From Tanytarsus gracilentus (Eukaryota; Arthropoda; Insecta; Diptera; Chironomidae), in contig JAXRKN010000045.1 in the NCBI GenBank assembly GCA_038502055.1, positions 3,556,501 to 3,620,500 of the forward strand: a stretch of DNA of 64,000 nucleotides. Direction: 5' to 3'. Under the pieces are notes generated by a model that saw only the letters and a program-made list of their open reading frames with translations, made no database searches and was not told the origin of the DNA. A program made the translations under genes and the position numbers. This document shows, piece after piece, positions 10,601-23,050 of this stretch. Each line of letters opens with the position of its first letter. Position 1 is the first letter of the stretch.

Positions 10601-13600
10601 CGAATTTTTTCATTCTCCCCAGTTGAGTTCCATCGACTTTAAAAACTTTATCTTCACACTTCACTTGTATTATCTTTACTTAGACGAGTCCCTCCATTGA
10701 TAAGAGGCAAAATGGAAATTTCCATTTTGTCAGTTGAGGGAATTGTCGAGAGCGAATAAAATTTAATGTCGTGAGCGAGTAAAAATTTCACTTTCTTTCT
10801 TAAAGTGAAAAGTTTTACGGTCAGTATCATTAGATAAATTGTTGTGCGATTTAACTAAAAAGGGACTTTTTTGTGAGTTTAGGAAAAAATTAAGGCAATG
10901 CGAAATAAAATGAAGAAATTTTACCTTTCTTCACGGATCTCGAGGTGAGTTTTAGAGGGGATTCAAGATAAAGGTCATAAAATTTTCCTTAGGATCTAAA
11001 ATTACTTTCAACGGTAAAGTGCTGCTCATTTTAGAGATATTAATTGTGTTTAATTAAAAAAAAATAAATTTTTAAAAAATTTAAAGAATATTTTTTATCA
11101 CCAAAATATTTCGTCACTTAGACACAACCCCCGTCTATCATCTTCTACTCACTCTCAACTGATGCAATTTTTAGCAGGATGATTTCTTCCCGAGATTGCA
11201 GTGACACACGAAAATGGTAAAACATAATTTTTTACTACCGAAAACTTAAAGAGACTTTTGCGCATAATTTAAGTGCAAAAACTTCATTCAATATTCACTC
11301 GTCCTCGAGAGGCGAGAATAAAAATAATTTCCATATTTTTTAGCATCCAAAAATGGGTTTGAAAAATTTCCATTTCAATTACTTTATCATTTTCCATTTT
11401 GAAAATTTAACCGAGTTGAAATGTTTGCATGCATACAAAAATGCGAGGGAGAATTTTCGGTTCTTATAGAAAAGGCAAAATTAATTTTTGTTGCGGAGGG
11501 TTAATTTTGAGAAAATGATGCTTTAATTTCAGCATTAACCTTCTCTCACTTAAAAGCAATTTAACAATTCGAAAACAAGGTGTGGACACTTAGCGATATT
11601 AAAGTTTTTAATCTAAGATTTTATTTAATCTAATGTCTCATCCTCGTTTTCATATTAAATTCACAAATACGAAACCCGCTTAAGGCGAGCATGCTGCTTT
11701 TATATGGGAGAAAGAAAGTTTGCTTTTAATTTAAATACACACAGTCGTTATGTGAACCACATACATACATTGAGGGGGTGGAAAAAATTTCGGAAGCCTT
11801 CTGGAGAATGAAATTAAATGCCATAAATGGAAGCATTTCATTACAATTGAGGAAGACCTTTTTTATACCGAGAGCCATCAGCATGCATAACATATGGAGA
11901 TTTACCATGTAATTCGAAGTACTTAACTTCAATACTGGAACGTGGGCATCCCTTTTCTCTCTCTCCACCACAAACCTACACATCCATACAAATTTTTATT
12001 TCAACTACAGCTGTCAGCTTGATGAGGTTTATTTAAAAAATTTCTCTCATGTACACACTTTGTGGGTTCATTGGATAAATAATTTTTTAAACCAACTCTC
12101 TTTTTTTGTTGAGGGTCGCATTGTAAATTTTTATGTGCTTTAAATTGGAATTTATTTACGACGTGATTGAAGGATTCTAATATTGGATTAAGCGCCATCA
12201 TTCAGTTTGTAATATTTTATTAATAAATATTATTTTGGTGGCTTCTACTCTAAAAAATTCTGTGCTGAGGTTGGCTACTTGCACTATCAAAAAAATATTT
12301 TTTTGAAAATTATTTTTCTTATATCATTTTAAAGTCTTACAAGAAAATTTAAAACACCTATGGTGCTTTAAAAGCATCTCCTGAGAACAAAGTTTAATCT
12401 CAACTTCCATATCTATAACGAATGACTTTGTTTATCTCAAGCAGGAACTTCTTTCATTTTTTTATTCTGTTGAGATTTCTTTGAACCCTCATGTGTGTTG
12501 GTTTAACTTTTATATATTGATTATTTGTTATTTTTTCCACATGACTTATTGATGATTTCATCACAAATTATAGAAAATCAGAAGGATATGAGATGATGCT
12601 CAAGCAGTTTGGATCTTAAAAGAATGAGGTAAGTTTTTTTGAGAAAAATACCAAAAAAGATTTAATGCACTTTTGTCTCGCAATTAATTTAAGTTACTTG
12701 GCAACAATTTCCAACTCCTTAGAGCGCCTTTTAACCAATATTTAAGAACTTATCTTCATCTAGCACAAGACACAACACAGAACACAAAAGCCCAAAGCAA
12801 TGTAATTAAGAAGGCTTGCGGCTACATGAAAACATTATCATCAATAACGAATTCCATTGGAAGCATGCTCTCTAATGATATGAGTTGAAACTCTCTGGCA
12901 AAATGTTGATTAAATTTGAGCAAATGAGGATGACTTTGTGTGTAAAGAGATTGAATTTACGATGTTTCACGATAAGGGTATTAAAATTTTCATCTAAGGA
13001 ACTCTTGGAAAGTCTTAACTGTCTGATGATGTTATTTCAATGCTATGTTGTGGTTTTAATTAAGAAATTTTAATTGAAAATTCAGGGTGTGAATGGAACA
13101 AACATTTATTTTTTTTATGCGAAATTTTTAAAAAGTTTTCAACTAAAATTTAATTCAATTATTTTTAAGATTCCAATCCTTGTCAAATTATGCACAACTA
13201 ATTTTACTTTTTATCTTCACAACAATCTTTTAAGCATGATAAAAACATATCGAGAAGAAGACGAAGAACGCAGTAAAAAAGAGTCCAGAAGTGCGGCGTT
13301 GCTCAGCGATACGCAGCAGCACACGTAATGATAATTAATTATCGGCAATATTCATTATCATTAGGATCTCATTAATTATCATAAAATTAAGTATATATGC
13401 ACGCTTTGGTCAGAGTTTTGGTAATTAGATGCTTTTAATCAAGCTCAAAACGAGATGTTGGACAGGAGGGGGAGGAAATTCCAAGAGTGACCATAGTGAA
13501 GGATTCGACGAATGGCGGAGGCAATAATTCAAAGGAAAAATGAAATTAATTAGTCGTATATTTTGCGGGACATGAACGAGCATATTTCTGTTAATTGATT

Positions 13601-16271
13601 ACACACCAACGGATGACCGAATGAAAAAGAGAGATGGACATGATGAATGTCAAAATAACTGGTGTATGTAATTTAATGCTATCAAATACAAGTTCAGTCA
13701 TTTAAAAATTATTTAATATTTTTATCGAAATAAATTGATTAATTTGCGCGGGATTTTTAAAATTCTCAATTGCTGCACTTGATGCGCTAAGTTTTAAGCT
13801 CTAAGCTGAAATTTAATTAAAATTTTGAGACGAAATAGTTTGGTTTCGCTTTTCAGTGGGATTTTAACTCGCAAGCTTTTGAGCTGCATTTACTGAGTTA
13901 TAAAACTTCTCTCTATTGCATTGAGAATGAAACAATTGAAAACTTTTCCTTTGTCTTAAGTTTTCTTTACATAGACACACACACACACAAATTTGTCTGT
14001 CGTTGAGAAAACTCAAAAGCGAAAAATCTCTTCCTTTATTTCTCTTTACAAACATGATACAAAAAGATTTGGAATTGATGTAAAAAGAGAAAATTCTTAT
14101 CGTTCACTTTTTTCCTTTCCCTTTTTATTGTTGTAAGTCTTTTATTTCTAAGGAAGTCATTCATTTGAAAGGTTAACAATGGCCAAAAGCAAAAATGAAT
14201 GATCTGATTAATGACAAAGTTTACTTAACCTCATTGAACCCTTGCGCATTATGGATATTTTTGTCGTTTTTAATAATTTTTTTGAATGAATTTTTGTCAC
14301 CATTGATCACAAAAAACGTATTCGCCGGTGAATTCAGGATCTCTATTTTATAATTTTCAATCCTAGGATTTATTTTTCCACAAGAAATATTAACTGATAA
14401 ATTTATTTTTAATTTTTAAAACAAAATGGCGACTCAACAAAACAAAATCAGAATTTCCTAGAAGCTCTTTCGAATGTAAAAATTTATAATCGTCACAAAA
14501 AAAACTTTCCGTTTACAAGCTCAAAAAATTTCCTTTTTCATACTTAATAAACTTTTTCATCTGCTTTAAGCTGTTTACATAAAAATTTCCATTTGAGGGA
14601 ATTATGAATTATAAAAATCATCGCTCAGAAATTTCCATCGTCGGCTTATGGATAAAATTATCAAGGCAAAGAAAAAAGACAATTGTCATTTTGATGCTTA
14701 GTGAAGAGAACGGAAAAGTTGTCACAATGGAAACCAATTTTTTTCTTTAAAACTTCACGATGATATTTTTAAGTACATTCCCCAATTGATATCGAGATAG
14801 AATAAAATTCAAACAATCTCCCCTCGAAAACTCTCGAGAAAATTATTAAAATTGAACCCAAAAAAAGTTCTCTCCAAAGTACTCGTGACACCCGTATAAA
14901 ATTTTATAAGGCCGGATTATGATCATAAGAAAAAAATAAGTAACCAAAAAGTTTCTAGCGGCACCATAATGCCGATAATGAAATTCGTCAGCAAATATTT
15001 TTCTTTGACCTTCTGCCTCAACTTTTCATCTGCGACCGTCAATTGTTTAAACCCCTCTCAAAAGGCAAGTTTTTAAAAACATTAAAGGGTTGAAAAGCTT
15101 AAAAGCATTGGGGTTTAATTTAAGTGATAAAAATGGAAGGAAATAATTTTTAAAAAATAATTTGAAAGAATTAAAAATATATATTTTCAGTTTTTACGTT
15201 CTCACTATTTTAAAACCACAAAACATAGTTTTAAGCTCACCATACAGTGCAGTGCCTTTCTCGTAAAAAAATCGTCAAAAATTCGAGGAAAGAAAAACTT
15301 GAGATTTTAATGCGTATAATGTTAATGGTATTTATCTTTCTCCAGACTTTATTTTTAGAAGGGCTTTTTGTGTCGCTATGTTGCCAAAGTGACAGTATGA
15401 GGGAGAGAAGAGCGAACGATTGCATGAGACTGAAACAATATTTGTTTCTTTTGAGCCTCTTGAGCGCGATTCTTCTTCCGACGTGTCGATTCATTTTGAA
15501 TGTGAAGCACAAAATCGCAATTTCTTATTTTTTTGAGAGCGAATGAAGATTGAGTGAAATTACGGGGGAGTTGAGGATGATAAAAGTTTGTTCATTTCCT
15601 TCGAAGCTTAGAAAGTTTCAGGGTTGGAAGAAAATTTTAACAGTGAATTTCACTTTTTGTGTGACGTCACTTCTTACTCAATTTCATCTTTTAAGTAAGC
15701 TCATAAGCATCTTTTGTTGTGAGATTTGCGCACTTTGAATTAATTTTTCATAATAATTTTTTAGAGTCAAAATAATTTTTTAAAACTAGCTAAATTTTTT
15801 TCCAATTTTTAAATTTTAAGTGTTCACCCCTTGATCGATAAATTTTCTTCGTGCTATTTCTCTTTCGAATTTTTGTGAGGGTGTTAGAGTAGAGGCAAAA
15901 ATAAATAAATTTTAAAACATTTTTATTTCTCTTTCAGCTTCACGCGGGAAGGATTAAGTCTCTCTCTTCTTTTTCTGGATGGAGTGAGAGAAAGAAAAAC
16001 AAATTTTATGTCTTAAGATGTTCGAAATATAAATTTTGAGAGAAATCGAATTGCGTAAATATATAAAAGGTGTTACGAGTTTTTTTTCACGTTGTTGATG
16101 AAATTTTTTTTACCCTCGTTTATGATTTTCTGGCTACTGATAATAAACTTTTTTTGTTTGCATTTCCGGCGAGTAAAATAAAAGAAAAATCAATTTGAGA
16201 ATTTTATTTTTACGTTTTTGGCAATAATGCTGAAGGAGAATTCGATTTGAGGCTCTTCGTTAAGATTCACG
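7663..16271. other. Intergenic, no gene seen
   Basis: AT-rich DNA. Open frames up to 99 codons (for example 15247-15546 +) overlap others on the opposite strand and show no family motif. Minor simple repeats include a short AC run near 13977. A 22-bp palindrome is listed separately. No splice-consistent exon chain was found. Confidence 0.6.
10708..10729. repeat. Perfect 22-bp palindrome
   Basis: The half-site CAAAATGGAAA is followed at once by its exact reverse complement. It could be a dimeric protein-binding site or chance in AT-rich DNA; nothing nearby assigns a role. Confidence 0.6.
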
Positions 16272-17479
16272 CGGAGGTAGGCAATAATCCCACGCTACAT
16301 TAATTCCACGATTTTTTTGGAAATAATTCCACTAGGAAGCCTTAGTGGAATTATTTCCTGAAAGTTTGGCAATAATTCCACGATTTTGAAAACCGTGGAG
16401 TTATTTCCAAACTTTCAGGTAATAATTCCACTAAGACTTCCTAGTGGAATTATTTCCAAATTTTCGGGAAATAATTCCACTAAGGCTTCTAAGTGGAGTT
16501 ATTTCCAAACTTTCGGGAAATAATTCCACTAAGGCTCTGTAGTGGAATTAATTCCAAAATAATTTTTTTTGCAACTCGCAAAAAATTATTCGCCATGTTA
16601 AAAAAAAATAAAAAAATAAGTTTTATGAGAATTTTTTTTTAATTTTCTTAATTTGTCTCGGCCAATACGGAAAATTTTTAAGACTTACTTTTTGCCTACT
16701 TTTTGGCTCTTCTAGTGTTTTTTACATTAACGAAAATCAGATTGTATTTTTCCTTCATAGAACTTTTTAGTCCGCGTTTTTTGATATGACACATTGACTA
16801 TCTAGCACTCAAAGTTACGGAGTAATCTGCTCTCAAACATGAAAAAGTAAGTCTTAAAATTTCTGACTTTATCCCGCGGATATCAGTGGGGTATTTTTGA
16901 TTTTGCAATAACTTTTGATTCTTTCAAGATAAAAATCTGAATTTTTTGCATGTTGTAGATGAAGAACATTAGCAGTTTCAGTTAAAAAATTTCAGTATGG
17001 ATACGCAGGAAGTGCCAATAGGTGCAAAATTAAATATCAAATTATATCGGCCAATACGAAAAAAACTTGTTGACTTGTTCTTAAACCTCGTTTTGATCTT
17101 TACATTTTAAATATTTTAAGATTTGGTTATAAAACATATGCTTTTCCCCAGCTTTATTTTAGGATTTCACTTGCTTTAAAGTCAGTTAAAGTGCCTAAAA
17201 CATTTTTATGTGTATGATAGTTTCAAAGACTCCTTTATAAAGTGATAAAAAATATGATGATGATCAGAAAGGGTGTTCCTAACTTTTCATTTGGTTACTG
17301 ATTTCATAATTTTTGTATGCAGTTCCATTCATTAGCCTCATAGCAATGATTCTAATGTCTTACAAAATCGTGGAATTATTGCCAAACTTTCAGGAAATAA
17401 TTCCACTAAGGCTTCCTAGTGGAATTATTTCCAAAAAAATCGTGGAATTAATGTAGCGTGGGATTATTGCCTACCTCCG
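16272..17479. mobile_element. Foldback-like MITE with 117-bp perfect inverted termini, 1208 bp
   Basis: The ends, 16272-16388 and 17363-17479, are perfect inverted repeats of 117 bp starting CGGAGGTAGGCAATAATCCC. They are flanked by TCACG at 16267-16271 and 17480-17484, a probable 5-bp target duplication. Each terminus itself contains a hairpin built on TTCCACTA...TAGTGGAA. The left side extends into five tandem hairpin units. The interior, about 16560-17360, has no coding frame. Identical long termini indicate recent insertion or conversion. I cannot assign a superfamily: the 5-bp duplication is short and its boundary is ambiguous by a base. Confidence 0.85.
16319..16558 (+). repeat. Five tandem hairpin units of about 49 bp
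   Basis: Units begin near 16319, 16368, 16418, 16467 and 16516. Each contains an imperfect palindrome of about 40 bp, with arms AATAATTCCACTAAG and its complement, separated by a short linker like AAACTTTCGG. Variation between units is a few bases. One matching hairpin lies at 17393-17432 in the right terminus. Confidence 0.85.
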
Positions 17480-19724
17480 TCACGCCAAGCGAGAGGCAAC
17501 AACTGTGCAGTGAAAGCATCGAAAAGCTATCAACAAGTCGTTTTCACATTGTTGTGTAAAAAAATCGTAAAAATCACAACAAATTTCACATTTTTTATCG
17601 ACGCTGAGGGGTGGAAAATATTTAAAGCCACCGCATGTGGCGATTAGTGAGCGGAAAATTCTTCTATCAAACGATTTTTTTAATTAAAAGATTTTTTTGT
17701 GATCTTGGCTTTTGGTGTTTGATGGAGAATAAAAGAGAAATTCTTTTGAGTCTTTATCTTTTAATTAAAAAAATAATTCCGATGATTAGAGTCAAGAAAG
17801 AGTTAGGAAAAATGTGAAAAACTTTGGAAATTTATTTAACTTTAAAATTTAAATTCATTTTTAAACAATATGTTCTCCATTTTATTTTCTAATTCATCTA
17901 ACATGAATTTAAATCAATGCGCATTGTGGAAATTTAATCCGGACCTTTTTTCAATTGACAACTAACACCCTCAAAATTTGCATCATTAAAGTTTGGAATT
18001 GTATTTTTGTTCACAATAAATTAATAAACTTCGATGCGTGATTTTCGTTCGATTTTGCCAACTAATCTCATTTCGACTCATTTACACACGAATAAATACA
18101 ATAGTTGAGGTTATGTGAAAATGGTTTTTTCGTTATTGGTTTAGTTTTACGTATTTCAGATGAGGGAGAAAAACATCGTGGCTTAAACGACATGAACAGA
18201 ATTTTGGTGTTGAAGGAGAAATAAATTCTGAGAAGAATAAAAATAATCAAAGACTCGCACTCGAGGTGGAATTTCTAGACGATGTGAAAAGAAGAAGACT
18301 TTCCCTCATTAATTATCCCAAATGAAGCATTTTTCTCTTCCTTTCTCTATTCTTCGATTTTTCTTTCAAATTTCTGCAGATTCACATTGAGAAGACTTAA
18401 AGGATAAAAAATGTGCTGCTTTTTATGCTTGTTTAATTTCTATGTTGATTTTTATGTTATTAAATTTTAAATTCTTTAAAATGTCTTAAAATTAATTTCA
18501 ACCAAAAATTTATGGTAATGATTTGAACTTTTCTAACCCACAACGACACTCGCTCTGAGAAATTTTCTTAGTAAAATTTATAATTGAATATTTTAACTTT
18601 GGGTACAACATGGAAAATTTTCCATTCTCTATTTTGCTATGAAAATCGCATCATTGTTGGTGTTTTCTGCTTTTGACTTTCTCTGCTTCTATTTTTACAT
18701 TAACAACGCTTTAGGATATTATTTTCAAACAAAAATCATTAAAAGCCTTCATTGTAGCAAAATCAGGCACAATTTGTTGCGATAACAAAAGCTTATTTTT
18801 GCAAAAAAGTTCATCAATTTCTATCTCGTTTGGTTTTAATGTTTAAACCTGCATATTTTTCAAATTTTAATAATTTGAACACAAAACAAGATGGGTCTGC
18901 AAACGGCTTTGCCATTTCCAATAGCTCGGCTGTCTTAGATTAGTACCCCTCACCTCTGTTGCATCGGTGCACAAATATGATTTCGGTGCACAAATTGAAT
19001 AGAAATCTTTATCAACAAACCTGATCCAAATTCGAGCGCCCGTTCATTCGAAGGATAGAATGTACATAAAAGAGAAATCTTAGTAAACTGAAAACAAAAG
19101 AAGCGGAGCTCTAAAAACTAAATTAGTTGGGTGACATAAATTATAAATCTCATTAATTAACATCTCACACAGCCGACAAGAGTAGCGTGCATCTGATTAA
19201 TGTTTCATGGTAATTTTAAATTGTTATATCCAATTTTTATTTTCGCGGCTATAAATAATCAAGTGAATTTCCGGGGCCGCACAAAAATATTATCTTCCCC
19301 TCAATAAATTTCAATTATTGTTATCAGTTTTTAATTAATTAAAAATTTCGATATTTGACAAAGAGTTATTCGAAAATAAACAATTTTACTGTGTTTGGTG
19401 AATGATATTCAGGAGAGCGTATAAATGGTTTGCAATTTTTTCATGTGAATCCCTCAATTATTTATTTATTTGGCAAATGTAAAAATTAATTGAAAAACAT
19501 CAATTTTTGTGAGCAAGCAAATTTGAATATGAGAGGGGAATATTTCAATGTTGAGTCACTTAAAAATGTAAGAACAGCATAAAAATTTTAAGATAAAAAC
19601 AAAAATTATTTTCATAACAAATTTTTTAAACCCCTTTTCACTTGACTACGCAAATTCACCCCACGTTAAATCTCCTCTCATAAAATCTCCCAAAAGAATT
19701 TCATTTTACGCTTCAGCAAATGGA
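17480..19724. other. Intergenic, no gene seen
   Basis: AT-rich, with only short low-complexity open frames (60 codons or so). No element ends, exon chain or RNA gene is recognised. Confidence 0.6.
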
Positions 19725-20249
19725 GATGATTTAGGACTCGAGTAAATAAATAAATTCAAATATTGCCATTTCGGTAATGTTTACATCATCCACATGTCCA
19801 TACAACTCTCTCTATGATGAATGTGTGTGGCTGTTGAAAATGCATTTTGAGCTTAGTACGAATGAGTGGGTGAATAGAGTGAGTGATAAGGGTTAAAGCA
19901 AATAAATCTGCGCTCACACGAGAAATAAATAAATTTTCACCAACACACGCAAAATTTTCCTGTTTGAGCCGAAATTCGCAATTCATTAATCAGCTTTTGC
20001 TCAACATCAGAAAAATCAATGAAATGGTTTCGAGGCTTTTTTGCACTCGAGTGGAGAAAAACTTTTTGATTTTGAAAATTCTTCCCCATTTTCAGAATGC
20101 TTAACACCACAACAATCGCCTACAAACTAACCAACAAAAAATAGGGAGAGGATAAAAAAGTTATGCTGGATATGCCAACAAAAATTAAAAGATTAAAACT
20201 TTTTATCTCTCTCTGATGGTGGAGAAAAAATTATGAACGTGTCTGTAAG
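19725..20249 (+). repeat. Duplication block A, copy of intron-1 sequence (direct)
   Basis: Nearly identical, in the same orientation, to 56964-57013 plus 58567-59040 inside intron 1 of the zinc-finger/ELM2-SANT gene. The two intronic pieces are split by a 1545-bp hAT-type element that is absent here. The single CATTTCGG at 19767-19774 is the empty insertion site. Similarity fades within the last 30-40 bp. Open frames in this block are shared with the other copy but look non-coding. Confidence 0.9.
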
Positions 20250-20434
20250 TAATCAGCAGCAAAAATTTTAATCCGACCGCAGGAAAAATTTCCAACCAAA
20301 TTTTTATACACTTGAAATTTGAGCAAATTAATTCAAAAGCTCCAAATAATTCTACTATGTCCATTAACACATTGCACAATCCTTTAGGCAAGGAATTTCC
20401 GCTTCAATTTTTTTTCCATCTCAATCTGAATTCA

Positions 20435-21432
20435 GTGAAAAGAAAACTTTTCCATCTCTCAAATCCATCCGCATGGCCATTAGTGAGCTGTTTCTATTGT
20501 TATATTTCTGAGTTATTATAACTTCATGCTCACATCCATGGCAGTCAGTTGTGACTATGTAGAGTGAGAGGAAATCAGGGCAGGATGTGAAGGACATAAA
20601 TTTTATGTTGCATGTTTGCCATTTTCATAATTTGTAAATTAATATTCGAGAAAGTGCATCGTCACGATAAATTTAATGTTCATGAGGTGAAGCGTAAAAA
20701 ATAGTCTCCAGGGTTGAAAATTTAAAATTTAATTTTTCTTATGATTTTCAAACTAACTTAAGATTATCAGAATTAATTGATTCACATGCTGTTAATTTGT
20801 AGACACTCAAACGCATTTGGATGATTTTTCATGTTTGATTTATTGAAACATCAATTTTTCTTTCTTCTATGAGGAAAAAATATCCAAATATAGCCGAAAC
20901 AGAGGTTGAGAAGATTAATGTTTAGGTCGGCAACAAATTTCACATTCACAACTGTGGCCATTACTCCTCGAATGGCAATGAAATTGAAAATGTTCGTTTT
21001 ACCTTTTGCTGTTTCTCTCATTCTCGTATGCACACACTTAATTAAGCATCTGGGTCATGTTATCATGTCCATTCGCTCTCACTCACACACACTCAAAAAT
21101 TCTATTTAGGACTTGGGCTTTTAATGTTGGTAATGATGGTCTCAAATAGACTTCTCTTAACTTTCCCTTGACAATTCGGTCAAAAAATTTCTTCGAGAAA
21201 AGGAGAAATTTCAAACTGTTTAAAATTCAAGTCATTTCCACGAATGGCTCTGAACTGCTTTACCACGTACACTTTGGCTGCTCTGCTGCTGTAGTTGTGT
21301 ATGTGAGTCAAAAGTGCTTCCACCCTTAACTCTTATTTACATCGAGTTGTGAGATGAAAATTTAATCATCAAATATTCAAAATTTGTTTAACCTCTCACT
21401 AAGCCAGACCGCTTTATTCGCTACACTCACTC
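20435..21432 (+). repeat. Duplication block B, inverted copy of intron-3 sequence
   Basis: Nearly identical to the reverse complement of about 52985-53998, which lies in intron 3 of the zinc-finger/ELM2-SANT gene, within about 55 bp of exon 4. Length differs by a few bases, partly in a CA/GT microsatellite. Edges are approximate because divergence rises near them. The 185-bp spacer to block A has no clear match in the window. Confidence 0.9.
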
Positions 21433-21770
21433 GGTCCTTATTCTCTCGTGAATTGTTAATGGGGTTTTTATCCATCGGAAAAGTGTCTGTGAACATCAAT
21501 CATTTAGTAGAAAAGACTTTGTTGATTCTCTCTCTTGACTTTCGTGTAATATGCTTTAATGCGTGTATTCAACTTGAGCAGAGTCAAGTTCTCATGCTGT
21601 GGTTTAAATTCGTGTTTTGATGCCATTATATTTTGTAACATATTTGAAAGAAGAAGAGCGCACGTTTAAGCTGTTGTAAGAAACAGTGAAAGCGTAAAGT
21701 GGGTAAAATAAATTTTTACATAAATAGAAAATTCTCCATGACACTTTTAATATCGAACTCAATCAAAAAA

Positions 21771-23050
21771 ATTGCAATAAAAATTTCTATTGTTCTTTTC
21801 CATTCAGAAAATTGAATCAAATGAAATTTTCTTGTGGAATCAAACAGAAAACAGAAAAATCAAAATGAGAATGATATGCGAGAAAATTTGAAAGGGGAAA
21901 AACTGAATGAGGTGCCATTGTTGTTGCTGCTTGATTTCATGTTGTGAGAGATGGAAAAATAAATTTCACCAGGTGTGATTTTAATGAAAATGTTTTCCAT
22001 CAATTTTTCACCTTTTTTCTCTCATCTGTGATGGAAAACCCTTTTTAAAATGATATAAAAAATTCATTCATTTTAACACAATTGGATGAAATTAATGAAG
22101 ATTCAAAATTTCCATCTGATTAATCTTTTTATTGCATGCCACGAAATTAAAGAATTTTTCTGTTATTAAACTCTGCTTGCTTATGCTTATTCAGTTCACC
22201 AATTTTCAGACAATGAAAAACAATTCAGACATTTTTCGAAAAGCTTTTTCAACATTGCAAAACCACGTGTGGCATGAAATGGAAATGTTTACGATCTCAA
22301 ACTCCATCGCAAAAACAAAGTTCTCAGAATTTTTTGATGAGAATTTTTGGGGCATTTTGTAAGCTGCATGTGAAGAATTTAATAAAACAGTTTTCAAAAT
22401 AACTTTATTATGGAAAAGATGATACTTACTTACATGCAAAATATCACGACACACTCGAATGAATTTTTTATGCAAAATGGTGACATTAAAAAAGTGTGAC
22501 GAGATAAAAAAATTTAAATCGCAAATTTTTCAACGAAGCTCATTTAGAGTCATCCTTTTACTCCTTGGTTTCATGTACATGCTGTTCATATCGCTATCGT
22601 GATATGATGGGAAAAATATTCACAGAAAGTTTTGTTAAAATCGGTTAACATTTATATTTTTTACCATCATTTAAAGCAGCTTTAATGTTTTCAACAAAAA
22701 AATTGCCATCACTCGCATTTTAATTTCGACACAAAAACCTTTTTCATCTCTCATCAAGATTTTTTTGTCAAGCTTTGTTTAAACATTTTTTCTCTTTTTT
22801 ATCATTCTCACATCTTTATTAACTTCAACATATAAATTTTGAGTGTAATGTTGGAAGATAAGAGACAAAAAAAGGCTTCATTGTCGTTCCACATTGACAT
22901 TCATGGTTCTCACTTCCTCCTTTCTCATCTCGCTGCCTACATCAAGAGATTATTTAATCTCTGAGATACAAAATGAGCTTTTTAAATTTTTAATCATAGC
23001 TGTGAGGGAAATTCTTCTTGTGAAGAATATTAATCAAGAAAGATTTTTTT
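21771..23050 (+). repeat. Duplication block C, inverted copy of intron-6 sequence
   Basis: Close to identical to the reverse complement of about 49675-50955, in intron 6 of the zinc-finger/ELM2-SANT gene. Over a 300-bp stretch that I aligned by eye, only a handful of bases differ. Copy lengths are 1280 and 1281 bp. The 338-bp spacer to block B is unrelated to the 2.0 kb that separates the matching intronic blocks, which holds exons 4, 5 and 6. Confidence 0.92.

Noticed and set aside
15247..15546. 99-codon frame with hydrophobic stretches
   Set aside because: Mirrored by a 91-codon frame on the opposite strand; hydrophobicity follows from T-rich sequence.
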